Below, piece after piece: positions 55,943 through 64,000 of a DNA stretch of 64,000 nucleotides (position 1 is the stretch's first letter; each line of letters starts with the position of its first letter). The stretch is from Anaeromonas frigoriresistens. GTDB lineage: Bacteria; Bacillota; Clostridia; Tissierellales; SIT17. The stretch is from positions 62,001 through 126,000 of the forward strand of contig NZ_WSFT01000028.1 in NCBI RefSeq assembly GCF_016820655.1. Reading direction: 5' to 3'. The position numbers were made by a program, and so were the translations under genes. The notes under the pieces were generated by a model that did no database searches, was not told the DNA's origin, and worked only from the letters and a program-made list of their open reading frames with translations.

Positions 55943-57319
55943 TTAAAAAGGTCCATATCCTATTATACTAGAAATTACCAAAAGGATACAACCTTCTATG
56001 ACCCAAATGATAAATAAAGGCATCATCCATTTAGTCCATTTCCTCCAGGATATACCTCCAATGGCTAAGGCAGCCATAAAATATCCAGAGGTAGGGGATA
56101 AGACGTTAGTAAATCCATCACCAAATTGAAAAGCTAATACTGCTGTTTGTCTTGAAACTCCAGAAAAATCAGCTAATGTTTTCATTATTGGCATAGTCAC
56201 TGCTGCTTGTCCACTTCCCGATGTAACAAAAAGATTTATTAATGTTTGACTTATAAACATTCCAATTGATCCCATTATTGGTCCTACTCCACTTATTACT
56301 TTAGATAAGGCATATATCACAGTATCCATTATCTGACCATATTCCATCACTACCATCACTGATTTAGCAAGACCTATTATCAAGGCTCCATATACTTGAT
56401 TAGAAGCCCCTTTTATAAATTCTGATACAATTCTTCCAGAATTAAATCCTCCTACTAATCCAGAAATTATACCCATCATCAAAAAAGTAGTAGATATCTC
56501 TGTTATATAAAAATTATATTTAATAACACCAACTAAAAGGAATATAAAGAATAACAGTATAACTATAGTTACTCTTACATGCTTTGAGTTTAATGATGAT
56601 AAGTTATCAAAATTAAATTCTTCTTCAAATTCATAATTTTCATCGGAGTCTATTTTTTCTGATTTTACTTTGTTTGCATATCTATATACAAAAATTATAG
56701 AAGTAGATACAAATACTATATATGCGATGATTCTAAAATACATCCCTGAAAAAAGAGGTAATTGGGATATGTTTTGAGCAATTCCAGTGGTAAAAGGATT
56801 TAAAAAACCTGCAACAAATCCTGATCCAGTGCCTAAAAGGACCATTGCAACTCCTGTGAGTCTATCAAACCCTAATGCTAAGGATAAACTAATAAACATA
56901 GGATAAAATGGTAATGCCTCTTCTGCAGTACCGAAGACTGCTCCTGCCAAAGAGAATATAATCATAACTAATGGAATGATTTTCTTCTCTTTTCCACCAT
57001 ATCTTACTACTATATTTTCTATTATCCTATTAATAGTTCCTGTGGATTGGATAATACCAAAACTTCCACCAGCAATTAAAACAAATATTATTATATTTCC
57101 TGCCTGCATCATACCCTCTGGAATAGATTCAAATATTTTAAATACAGAAAGATAAGACTTAGGCATTTGCTCATAACTATCTGGTACAACATAGCTAATA
57201 CCAGTTTCACTATCTATGTATCTATCAAAACTTCCTGAAGGGATTATATAAGACATTATACCTATCAGTATAATTATAAGGAATAACAATACATATGTAT
57301 TTGGAATTCTTTTACTCAT
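55943..57319 (-). CDS. YfcC family permease, copy 2
   Basis: 458 residues, a clear paralogue of the carrier at 52888-54276: PNTYVLLFLIIILIGIMSYIIPSGSFDR, GTAEEALPFYPMFISLSLALGFD, VTSGSGQAAVTMPIMKTLADF and FQFGDGFTNVLSPTSGYFMAALAIGGISWRKW align throughout. Similar membrane topology. The substrate is unknown. It is 36 bases upstream of the ArsR gene, so they are likely co-transcribed. GGAGG precedes the ATG. Confidence 0.9.
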   Translation of the reverse strand: MSKRIPNTYVLLFLIIILIGIMSYIIPSGSFDRYIDSETGISYVVPDSYEQMPKSYLSVFKIFESIPEGMMQAGNIIIFVLIAGGSFGIIQSTGTINRIIENIVVRYGGKEKKIIPLVMIIFSLAGAVFGTAEEALPFYPMFISLSLALGFDRLTGVAMVLLGTGSGFVAGFLNPFTTGIAQNISQLPLFSGMYFRIIAYIVFVSTSIIFVYRYANKVKSEKIDSDENYEFEEEFNFDNLSSLNSKHVRVTIVILLFFIFLLVGVIKYNFYITEISTTFLMMGIISGLVGGFNSGRIVSEFIKGASNQVYGALIIGLAKSVMVVMEYGQIMDTVIYALSKVISGVGPIMGSIGMFISQTLINLFVTSGSGQAAVTMPIMKTLADFSGVSRQTAVLAFQFGDGFTNVLSPTSGYFMAALAIGGISWRKWTKWMMPLFIIWVIEGCILLVISSIIGYGPF

Positions 57320-57435
57320 ATTATATCCTCCAACTATTTATTATATGTTTATACTCATCAACCTATTATTTAATTATTCTACATATTTCGTCAAATTCCT
57401 TCTTATTTTTTAAAAAATCTGATAATTTAAAATTT

Positions 57436-57465
57436 AACAATAAAAAGACAGATTTCTCTGTCTTT
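57436..57465 (-). terminator. Terminator of fliD-flaG-fliS operon
   Basis: AAAGACAGA/TCTGTCTTT with a 4-base loop, followed by TTTTTATTG on the minus strand. A repeat locus sits between the last gene and this hairpin. Confidence 0.8.
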
Positions 57466-57471
57466 AAAATT

Positions 57472-57533
57472 TGTCCCTGTGAGCGAAGTCGAAGAGTCTT
57501 AAAAACAAGACTCTTCCCTCGGTTCAGGATAAT
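57472..57533. repeat. Interspersed repeat, locus 13 (inverted pair)
   Basis: TTGTCCCTGTGAGCGAAG with TCGAAGAGTCTT, then AAGACTCTTCCCTCGG with TTCAGGATAA. The halves are imperfect complements, between the FlgN/FliT-like gene and its terminator. Confidence 0.75.
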
Positions 57534-57545
57534 CCACTTTATTTG

Positions 57546-58013
57546 TCACTTCTTAGAGTCTATAAAATATCCCCCAGTAGATGCAGATTTATTATAATAC
57601 TTATTAGTAGTAGTTTTACCCCTTTTAATTTCTCTTAACTTTGTTTTCACATTATCAAATTTACTCTTCATGTTTTCGCTATTTTTCTTATCTAATTCTG
57701 CTATCTCCATCATTTTATCATTACATTTTTTAGTCACTTCCTGAAGTCTTAGAAGATAAATTCTCTCCACATTTAGCTCTGTTAGATCTGTGATACCATA
57801 CTTGTTTTTAACTTCATTAAATTTCTCTACAAACTCTGCATCTAACTTATCAATATTTTGTATAATCTTTTCTTTATTATTTACTAACCTATTTAGCTTT
57901 TCCATATCTGTGTCTTCAATAAGCTTTTTTTGAGCTAGAGTCAGTCGATAGAAGTCGTCTAATAGTATATTCTTATTATCTAATAGCTGTACTAACTTAT
58001 TTATTTCTTCCAT
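57546..58013 (-). CDS. FlgN/FliT-like flagellar export chaperone
   Basis: 155 residues, nearly all helical and charged, with coiled-coil character over about 1-125 (EEINKLVQLLDNKNILLDDF, then DMEKLNRLVNNKEKIIQNIDKLD). The C-terminus ends SASTGGYFIDSKK, resembling FlgN-type proteins. It follows fliS by 1 base, where FliT or FlgN chaperones usually lie. It would guard a late export substrate such as FliD or the hook-associated proteins. Which of the two families applies I cannot decide. Confidence 0.7.
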   Translation of the reverse strand: MEEINKLVQLLDNKNILLDDFYRLTLAQKKLIEDTDMEKLNRLVNNKEKIIQNIDKLDAEFVEKFNEVKNKYGITDLTELNVERIYLLRLQEVTKKCNDKMMEIAELDKKNSENMKSKFDNVKTKLREIKRGKTTTNKYYNKSASTGGYFIDSKK

Positions 58014-58014
58014 A

Positions 58015-58395
58015 TTATTTTCCCTTCTTGGCTAGTTTCATAGCTTGTTGCCAAGTATCCCTCAACTCTGTAGCCATTCCATATATTTCATTAAGTATTT
58101 CTACATCCTTCTTTATATTAGCCTCCATCAATCGTCTATTCATATATTCATAGAGATTAAATAGTTCTTCACCTACACTATAATTTCTATCTACAGTATT
58201 CATAAATTCATTTATTATAGCTTGGGCTCTTAAATTACTATTATGAGCTTTTTCTATGTTTTTTTCTTCTGCAAATATAATGGATTCCTTTATAAATCTC
58301 ATACATCCTTCATAAAGCTTAAGGGTAAGTTCCTCTGGAGATGCTGTCATTATTGAATTGTTCTGATATTGTGAATATGGATTTTTTAGTGCCAT
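58015..58395 (-). CDS. fliS: Flagellar export chaperone FliS
   Basis: 126 residues, standard length. The start NPYSQYQNNSIMTASPEELTLKLYEGCMRFI is diagnostic, and ANIKKDVEILNEIYGMATELRDTWQQAMK forms the last helices. FliS binds the C-terminus of flagellin and keeps it unfolded before export. Gene order fliD-flaG-fliS-chaperone is common in Firmicutes. AGGAGG precedes the ATG. Confidence 0.96.
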   Translation of the reverse strand: MALKNPYSQYQNNSIMTASPEELTLKLYEGCMRFIKESIIFAEEKNIEKAHNSNLRAQAIINEFMNTVDRNYSVGEELFNLYEYMNRRLMEANIKKDVEILNEIYGMATELRDTWQQAMKLAKKGK

Positions 58396-58438
58396 ACTTA
58401 TCTCCTCCTATATTTATCTCAAAATAACTGCTATATAC

Positions 58439-58810
58439 CTACACTCTTTCATCGACTATAATCCCAGCTAACTCCCACATTTTGCCTATCATATCTAATA
58501 TTTTTTCTGATGGTATTTCTCGTATAACTTCATCTTTTTCAGTATCTACTAATTTAACCATAATAGTATTTGTTTTTTCGTGTATTGAATACTGAAGTTT
58601 TCTATCATAAAGTTTTAAACTTTCATTTGATGCATTAATTGCATGAATTAATTCATCTTTACTGACTTTTCTTTCACCTTGAAACCCATTACCAGATGAA
58701 ATTTTTACTGTTTTATTGCTCTCTTCATGTTTAATATGTGGATTTACCTCTTTACTAATACTTGCCCCAATATTCATCATTTGTGAACCTGCTATTCCCT
58801 CTATAGACAT
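58439..58810 (-). CDS. flaG: FlaG family flagellar protein
   Basis: 123 residues. The conserved C-terminal half (LKLYDRKLQYSIHEKTNTIMVKLVDTEKDEVIREIPSEKILDMIGKMWELAGIIVDERV) is FlaG; the N-terminal 50 residues are polar and less conserved. FlaG affects filament length in other bacteria. It lies between fliD and fliS in the same operon. Confidence 0.93.
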   Translation of the reverse strand: MSIEGIAGSQMMNIGASISKEVNPHIKHEESNKTVKISSGNGFQGERKVSKDELIHAINASNESLKLYDRKLQYSIHEKTNTIMVKLVDTEKDEVIREIPSEKILDMIGKMWELAGIIVDERV

Positions 58811-58864
58811 TATTTATGTCCCCCTTTAGTTTTGCTAATATATTTAATTACTTATATTAAAAGA

Positions 58865-61315
58865 TTACATTCCACCACCTGTTTGTTGCATTAACCATGA
58901 AGATTGTGCACTCATTTGAGAAATAGCCTTCTCCATTCGTGCAAACATAGTATAATAATAATTTTCTTTAGATGCTAAATCATCAAGTAAATTATATATT
59001 CTATCTTCATAATCATTTATCTTTTCATTCATTATGTTCTTGAATTCAGTAACATCGCCTTCTATACCAGCTTTTTCTAATAATATACCCTTTCTTCCAT
59101 TAGCATCTCTAGTAATTCTGATATTATCTTTTAGAATATCATTTAATCGCTCTGATAATCCTTCAGTTCTATACCTATCACTTCTATTTACAGAATCTTC
59201 ATAGTCGACAGTAGAGTCTTTAGTAAATAATGCTATTACATCTCCGGGTTTATCAGTAAGAGCTTGTCTCAATTTCGTTTCATTTATAACCAATTTTCCT
59301 TTATCTAGATAGTTTGAACTGGTTTTTATACCAATATCATAAAGACTGATGTCTACTCCCTCTACCTTATCATATAATGATCTTCTCATTTCATCGGTTA
59401 TCTTTTGCAATATAGAATCACTTCTTAATAGACCACTTTTAGCTTTTTCATCCCAAAGCTCAATATCTTTCTCACTCATTTCTTTCTTTTGTTCGTCTGT
59501 TAGTGGTTTATAATCTCTATGTTTCTTTTCACCTAACTCCCCGTTTATCTTACTAATAACTTCGTTATATTTTTCTACAAATTCCTTTATTTTATCTAAA
59601 GTATCATCTGGATTTGAATTTATAGAAATATTAATTTCCCCTACTTCTTCAGCTTTTAATGTATACGCTACTCCATCTATAGTAAATTCATTAGAACTTC
59701 TACTGGTAGTTACTCCATTAAAGGTAAAATTAGCATCTTGAGCACTTTGGTCTTGTACTAATCCTAAAGCTCCAGTTAAAAAATTTCCAGAATCATCACT
59801 AATAGTTATATCATTCATTAAGCCGGTTTGCTTTGATTCTAGTTGAAACTCATCAGTTACACTATTAAAAGTTAGATTAACCCCGGCATTACTAGAGTTC
59901 ACAGTATCTATAACATCTTTTACAGTGTTAGTATCATTAAATGTAAAGCTCTCATTATTTATAGTAAATGATATCTCATTTCCAACAAACGTAATGCCTT
60001 CAGCGAATTTTGCATCTTTAAGTTGGTCATTTAAATTTATAGTATTTTTTTGACCATCTATAAATCCCAAATCATCTACTATACCTTCAGTACTATTAGA
60101 AATTTTTATTTCTTCTCCATTAGTTCCTATAAATGTTAATTTACCGTCTAGCACACTTGCATTTATTGTTCCATGGGTTAATTGAGAATTTATTTCCGTT
60201 ACTAAACTAGAAACATCAGTAAAATCACTAACTAAATCTATATGATAATCCGTACCATCTATATTGATATTGAATTCTTTTCCTATTTCAGATATATCTA
60301 TATTAGGTATACCTTCTAGTTTTGTAATCTTAGCTCCATTAGAAATCCCCAATTTGCTTATAACATCATCCGTTGCTCCGCTTTTGAATGTTACTTTATC
60401 AGAAGTGTCATAGGATATTAACTTTACTTTATCTCCGTCATTACTAACTTTAATATTGCCTGCTCCCAATGCAGTATCAATATTACTTTGAAGTTGAGAA
60501 GTAAATTGTGTAATATCAGTAGCATTAATATTAATTGCCACTTCAGTCTCTGTTCCATTAATATCCACCTTAATGTTTCCTGCAAAGGTCACTGGATTTG
60601 TAAAGTCAATTTCAGCTCCTAGAATAGAGTTGGATTGATTATTCTTAAACCCTAAACTTGATACGTATGTATGAGGAGCATTTTTTATTTGTAAATTATG
60701 TCCTACAGAGTCAATTTGAATGTTTCCTCCATTATCTGATAATGCAATGTTTCCAGCTCCAAAAGCTGAGTCTAGTTTAGTCTGTAAGTCTGATATTAAA
60801 TCATTAGTAGTTAAAGCTGCGTAGTCTTTATCAAGAGTTATAGTTTTCTCTACACCATCTAGATTAATGTTAAAGCTTTTTCCTTGTTTTAAATTAGCCA
60901 TATTTAAGCTTGTTCCTACCATATTAGATAAGCTTTTAGTATTATCAGTACTCCAGATAGCCTTTTTTGCTAATGAAATATTGCTAATGGTATAGTTTCC
61001 AGGATTTGCACTTCCTGAAGGGTTTATACTTATAGCATCTGTATCTATTCCATTCATTTTTATACTAGATTCAAAAGCAGAAAAAGCAGATGTTGATCTG
61101 AAATTTGTTGAAGGCTTAACAACATTAAAGTATTCATCTTGAAATCCTCTAAGTAAATTTCCTATTTCTCTGTAAGCTTCCATTTTCCATTCTGTATAAG
61201 TCTTTTGTTGCTCTACCTTATCTACCCTAGTTCTCTCAACCTTCATTAATTTTTCTATCATAGCTTCCGTATCCATTCCTGATGCCATCCCTGTTATCCT
61301 TAACATATCACTCAT
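58865..61315 (-). CDS. fliD: Flagellar hook-associated protein 2 (filament cap FliD), enlarged
   Basis: 816 residues, well above the usual 450-680. Conserved N-terminus (MLRITGMASGMDTEAMIEKLM) and C-terminus (ENYYYTMFARMEKAISQMSAQSSWL) coil into the cap core. The middle holds about four repeats of roughly 95 residues (137-235, 236-335, 336-433, 434-525) with the pattern fxINLDG....I....d..dl...i...l.....I..s..g..i.l and an LGF/LGI/LGL close, like flagellin hook-IN modules. They would enlarge the exposed cap surface. A sigma-28 promoter precedes it; the SD is GGCGGTG. Confidence 0.95.
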   Translation of the reverse strand: MSDMLRITGMASGMDTEAMIEKLMKVERTRVDKVEQQKTYTEWKMEAYREIGNLLRGFQDEYFNVVKPSTNFRSTSAFSAFESSIKMNGIDTDAISINPSGSANPGNYTISNISLAKKAIWSTDNTKSLSNMVGTSLNMANLKQGKSFNINLDGVEKTITLDKDYAALTTNDLISDLQTKLDSAFGAGNIALSDNGGNIQIDSVGHNLQIKNAPHTYVSSLGFKNNQSNSILGAEIDFTNPVTFAGNIKVDINGTETEVAININATDITQFTSQLQSNIDTALGAGNIKVSNDGDKVKLISYDTSDKVTFKSGATDDVISKLGISNGAKITKLEGIPNIDISEIGKEFNINIDGTDYHIDLVSDFTDVSSLVTEINSQLTHGTINASVLDGKLTFIGTNGEEIKISNSTEGIVDDLGFIDGQKNTINLNDQLKDAKFAEGITFVGNEISFTINNESFTFNDTNTVKDVIDTVNSSNAGVNLTFNSVTDEFQLESKQTGLMNDITISDDSGNFLTGALGLVQDQSAQDANFTFNGVTTSRSSNEFTIDGVAYTLKAEEVGEINISINSNPDDTLDKIKEFVEKYNEVISKINGELGEKKHRDYKPLTDEQKKEMSEKDIELWDEKAKSGLLRSDSILQKITDEMRRSLYDKVEGVDISLYDIGIKTSSNYLDKGKLVINETKLRQALTDKPGDVIALFTKDSTVDYEDSVNRSDRYRTEGLSERLNDILKDNIRITRDANGRKGILLEKAGIEGDVTEFKNIMNEKINDYEDRIYNLLDDLASKENYYYTMFARMEKAISQMSAQSSWLMQQTGGGM

Positions 61316-61357
61316 GAAATCACCGCCTCTAATATAAAGTTTCTTTTTCTATATATA

Positions 61358-61384
61358 ATATCGACTAAAAATATAATTTCTTTA
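61358..61384 (-). promoter_or_regulatory. Sigma-28 promoter of fliD operon
   Basis: TAAA (61381-61384), exactly 15 bases, GTCGATAT (61358-61365) on the minus strand: one mismatch from TAAA-N15-GCCGATAT. It lies 43 bases before the fliD ATG and directly after the maf gene stop. Confidence 0.85.
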
Positions 61385-61387
61385 ATT

Positions 61388-63253
61388 TTATATAGAATTA
61401 TTCTCTTTCTGTCCTATTAATTCGTTTATAGTTTCTTTTAAAATAGGCAAAGTAAACTCTGCTGCTTCTGATAATGACTTATAAAAAATTAATGACCTTT
61501 TCATAATAGAAATATCATCTTTGTTGCTATCTTCAATAGTATTTTCCAGAAAAACCCTGTACACTATAGGTTTTATCACATGATTTATCATATCAAATTC
61601 TTCTCTTTTTTCTTTTATATATCTGTCTATATCATTTAATCTATGTAATTTAGGTTCTATATTAGTATTTTCTATCTTATCAGTTTCATATAAATTTATT
61701 ATTTTATTACATATTTTTATCCCAGCTTGAGATTTATCATTAATTGTCTCCAAGTTTTCAAACATATCCTGTAATTTTTTGATTAATAAATTTAGTTCAT
61801 GATTATTAAACTTTACATCATCTTTTAAAGCCTCATCAATTGTTTTAGAAACATCTATATCTTCCCTACAATACTTATCAATAGTATCTTTAAAACTAAT
61901 TATTTCAGTGCCTTTTATTTTTGCTCCACCTTCTGTGGCATCTATATACTTACGATTACTTTTATCATTTTCTATTTCATTTTCAAACCACTTAAGAAAG
62001 CTAAACAAATCATGGCCTGTTAGTATTTTATCTCCACTTATACTCTCTACTTCTAAATACTTATTTTTTATTGAATTAGAATCTTTTACATATCTAGTTC
62101 CTTCTGCATGAGTTTTATTGTTTGTATAGGCTAAGTCCTGTCCAATAAATATAATAGGGTCAGATCCAATTTTTTTAGCAATATTAAAAGCAACACAAGC
62201 TACTGAACCCCCTGAATTTATAGAGCCTACTTCTTTATTAAACTCTTTAAATAATTCTTTAATATATCCACTTATGTTATCTGCTAATATTTTCCTACCA
62301 TTATGTCTTTTTAATATCTTAGGATGAGCAGTAGCCATATAAATTAAAGGGATATCATCAAATTCTAAATTATCAAAAAGCCCTAAAGTTAATTCTCCAC
62401 CATCAGCTGTAACAACAAAATCTGGTCTAATATCTTTACTTAACAATACTTTAAGAGCAGTATCTACACAAATAATTATAGCTTTTTCTTTTATATCTTT
62501 TAATAAGTCTACATTTTTATTCAGTGAAGGTCCCGCTGAAACTATCACTATAGGTCTACCTAAAAACGATTTCTCTAATTGATTTATATAGTAACTTTGT
62601 GTAGCAAAATTCATATTTTTAAGTAAATTCTTTTGCCAGTCCCTATCAAATCTAAGCACTGTATTTCTATCTATTTTACTTATATATATATGTTCCTCAA
62701 CTATCTTGCGTATATCTTTCTCTGTATTACCAAAAAACTTCTTATAGTTAGAGAAGGCATAATATTCAATTAAATGCCAATTATCCCAAAATATGTTATT
62801 AAAAAGGAAGCTCTTTAAGATATCATTATCTTCTCCTATCATAATTTCAATATTTTTATTTTGTATAATATCAGTAATATCTATATTTTTAATTATTTGA
62901 TTAAATATTGATAGACTGGGCTCAATTAATAATAATTTTGTAGAATCATCCATTTTATTTATCAGCTCTTTGATATGATATATCATACCAATTCCATATA
63001 CTATATAAATTCTATCTTTTCTAACCTCCAAGTCCGATATCCATCTCTCGGCTTCTCTTTGTGGGTTAAACCTACTATGTAAATGAAGTCTACTATCTTC
63101 TTTATAAATAACAAATGATTTTTGGTCGTTTCTTGCTTCAATAACTTCTACAGTAATATCATTTTCTTTTTTATTTATATCTTCTAAAATATTATAATAT
63201 CTTTTATTTATCTCTTCTATGTTTTTGATATATACATCATGATCTCTATTCAT
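61388..63253 (-). CDS. Motility accessory factor (Maf/DUF115), flagellin nonulosonic acid transfer
   Basis: 621 residues. The DUF115 core begins with GRPIVIVSAGPSLNKNVDLL and continues IICVDTALKVLLSKDIRPDFVVTADGG, SGGSVACVAFNIAKKIGSDPIIFIGQDLAYTNNKTHAEG, and KYIDATEGGAKIKGTEI. Maf proteins attach pseudaminic or legionaminic acid to flagellin before export. The ATG overlaps the end of a second maf gene upstream by 8 bases. It lies just before fliD, consistent with a flagellin modification island. Confidence 0.92.
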   Translation of the reverse strand: MNRDHDVYIKNIEEINKRYYNILEDINKKENDITVEVIEARNDQKSFVIYKEDSRLHLHSRFNPQREAERWISDLEVRKDRIYIVYGIGMIYHIKELINKMDDSTKLLLIEPSLSIFNQIIKNIDITDIIQNKNIEIMIGEDNDILKSFLFNNIFWDNWHLIEYYAFSNYKKFFGNTEKDIRKIVEEHIYISKIDRNTVLRFDRDWQKNLLKNMNFATQSYYINQLEKSFLGRPIVIVSAGPSLNKNVDLLKDIKEKAIIICVDTALKVLLSKDIRPDFVVTADGGELTLGLFDNLEFDDIPLIYMATAHPKILKRHNGRKILADNISGYIKELFKEFNKEVGSINSGGSVACVAFNIAKKIGSDPIIFIGQDLAYTNNKTHAEGTRYVKDSNSIKNKYLEVESISGDKILTGHDLFSFLKWFENEIENDKSNRKYIDATEGGAKIKGTEIISFKDTIDKYCREDIDVSKTIDEALKDDVKFNNHELNLLIKKLQDMFENLETINDKSQAGIKICNKIINLYETDKIENTNIEPKLHRLNDIDRYIKEKREEFDMINHVIKPIVYRVFLENTIEDSNKDDISIMKRSLIFYKSLSEAAEFTLPILKETINELIGQKENNSI

Positions 63254-64000
63254 AATAATCTCCCCATAGCAAATTTATTTTCTCATTATTATCTTCTGTA
63301 CAAAACTTTTCTATAGACTTATTTAGGGTCAATATTTTTGTTCCATCAATAAGAGCTCCTCCCTCTGTAGAGTCTATGAAAGAAATATTATTTTCTTCTT
63401 TTATTCTGTTTTCAAACCATCTTAAATATATATATAGATTCTTAGATGTGTATATTTCATTACCATTGATATCTAATACTTTTCTTAATCTATTCTGATT
63501 AGTTATTTTCTTGTGATTTGCTTGTTCAGAATGAGTTTTTTCTTCACTAAAGGCTAAATCTTGTCCAACAAACACAATTGGATTACATCCCATTCTAATA
63601 AGTATATCTAATCCAGTAGTAGCTACAGAACCGCCTGTTTCAACAGTTTTATATCCTTTTTCTTCAGAAAATTTTTCTGCAAGGTTAAATCCATTTTGAA
63701 ATGCTACATATTTTTTCCCTTTATAATTCAAAGCTACTTGCATGTTACAAGTAGATAGAATTATTAAAGGTATATCTATATCTAAACCTCTTATCTGCTC
63801 AAACACTATATCTTGAGGATCAGTGACTATTATTGCATTAGGTGTTATATTGTTATTTAATAGTGCTTTTAATGCTCTTCCTACGCATAAGATTAATCCT
63901 TTAACTCCTATATTCTTAAGTTTATCAATATTTTTATCTAGTGATGGTCCTGCTGATACTAAAAATGCAGGAATATTATTAAATTTATTAAAAAATACAT
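63246..64000 (-). CDS. Motility accessory factor (Maf/DUF115), paralogue (partial)
   Basis: The frame is open to the right window edge, so the N-terminal part is missing; about 250 residues are visible. It includes the DUF115 nucleotide motif PAFLVSAGPSLDKNIDKL, ICVG-like LILCVGRALKALLNNNITP, GGSVATTGLDILIRMGCNPIVFVGQDLAFSEEKTHSEQ and SFIDSTEGGALIDGTKIL. These align with the downstream maf gene along the whole visible length. The two are translationally coupled by overlap, a tandem duplication common in flagellin-glycosylating clostridia. An internal GTG at 63806 is not a real start. Confidence 0.9.
   Translation of the reverse strand, partial: VFFNKFNNIPAFLVSAGPSLDKNIDKLKNIGVKGLILCVGRALKALLNNNITPNAIIVTDPQDIVFEQIRGLDIDIPLIILSTCNMQVALNYKGKKYVAFQNGFNLAEKFSEEKGYKTVETGGSVATTGLDILIRMGCNPIVFVGQDLAFSEEKTHSEQANHKKITNQNRLRKVLDINGNEIYTSKNLYIYLRWFENRIKEENNISFIDSTEGGALIDGTKILTLNKSIEKFCTEDNNEKINLLWGDYYE

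Noticed and set aside
63246-63806. Complete 186-residue protein starting at 63806
   Set aside because: The initial codon is an internal GTG; the frame stays open to the window edge and carries the Maf SAGPSLDKN motif upstream of it.

Overview
The window comes from a low-GC, motile, probably strictly anaerobic Firmicute of the class Clostridia. The amino-acid-fermenting Tissierellales/Peptostreptococcales lines fit best, but that placement is inference. Support comes from AT-rich DNA with strong AGGAGG ribosome binding sites, a Rex redox repressor beside an electron-bifurcating type acyl-CoA dehydrogenase/EtfBA operon, long-form HPF, an FMN riboswitch before ribU, an ornithine-racemase-like enzyme, several M20 peptidases and sigma-28-type flagellar promoters. 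I count 57 genes; 53 lie on the minus strand. I saw no rRNA, tRNA, CRISPR array, transposase or prophage.

Layout. 1-2.9 kb: an edge-truncated P-loop/Asp23-like protein and a chemoreceptor with a sigma-28 promoter. 3.1-9.5 kb: energy metabolism, with acd-etfB-etfA behind a near-consensus sigma-54 promoter, the gene for a CBS-PAS-PAS sigma-54 activator directly upstream, then rex. 9.9-17.5 kb: an ABC-F ATPase, a DnaA-box cluster, the t6A genes tsaD and tsaE-tsaB-rimI, small proteins and riboswitch-controlled ribU. 17.9-28.3 kb: an amidohydrolase, an unidentified multi-stem RNA-like element, an MFS carrier, a zinc ABC transporter behind a Zur-like operator, an M20 amidohydrolase, a PLP racemase and Tex. 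28.6-37.8 kb: a Gfo/Idh/MocA oxidoreductase, then a complete N-acetylgalactosamine/galactosamine PTS operon (GntR regulator, AgaS, EIIB/C/D/A, deacetylase, tagatose-bisphosphate aldolase, sugar-phosphate kinase, HAD phosphatase). 38-43.8 kb: a guanidino-compound cluster (two guanidine-modifying-superfamily enzymes, RocB-like peptidase, AGCS symporter) divergent from an FCD-GntR regulator across a 37-bp perfect inverted repeat. 43.9-51.7 kb: a second chemoreceptor with a lysine-rich tail, prfB with its programmed +1 frameshift, secA, a DUF5317-like membrane protein and hpf. 51.7-52.4 kb: a second DnaA-box cluster. 52.4-57.3 kb: two YfcC-family carriers with an ArsR regulator, an M20 peptidase and a GNAT enzyme. 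57.5-64 kb: late flagellar genes (FlgN/FliT-like, fliS, flaG, an enlarged fliD) and two tandem Maf flagellin-glycosylation genes, the last cut by the window edge.

Two features run across the whole window. A short imperfect inverted repeat (GTCATCCTGAGC...GAAGGATCTT and its complement) occurs at 13 intergenic loci, never inside a gene. Most transcription units end in clear intrinsic hairpins. The observations most worth following are the structured element at 19310-19485, the sigma-54/Rex-like control region at 6405-6594, the two DnaA-box clusters far from any dnaA gene, and the interspersed repeat family.
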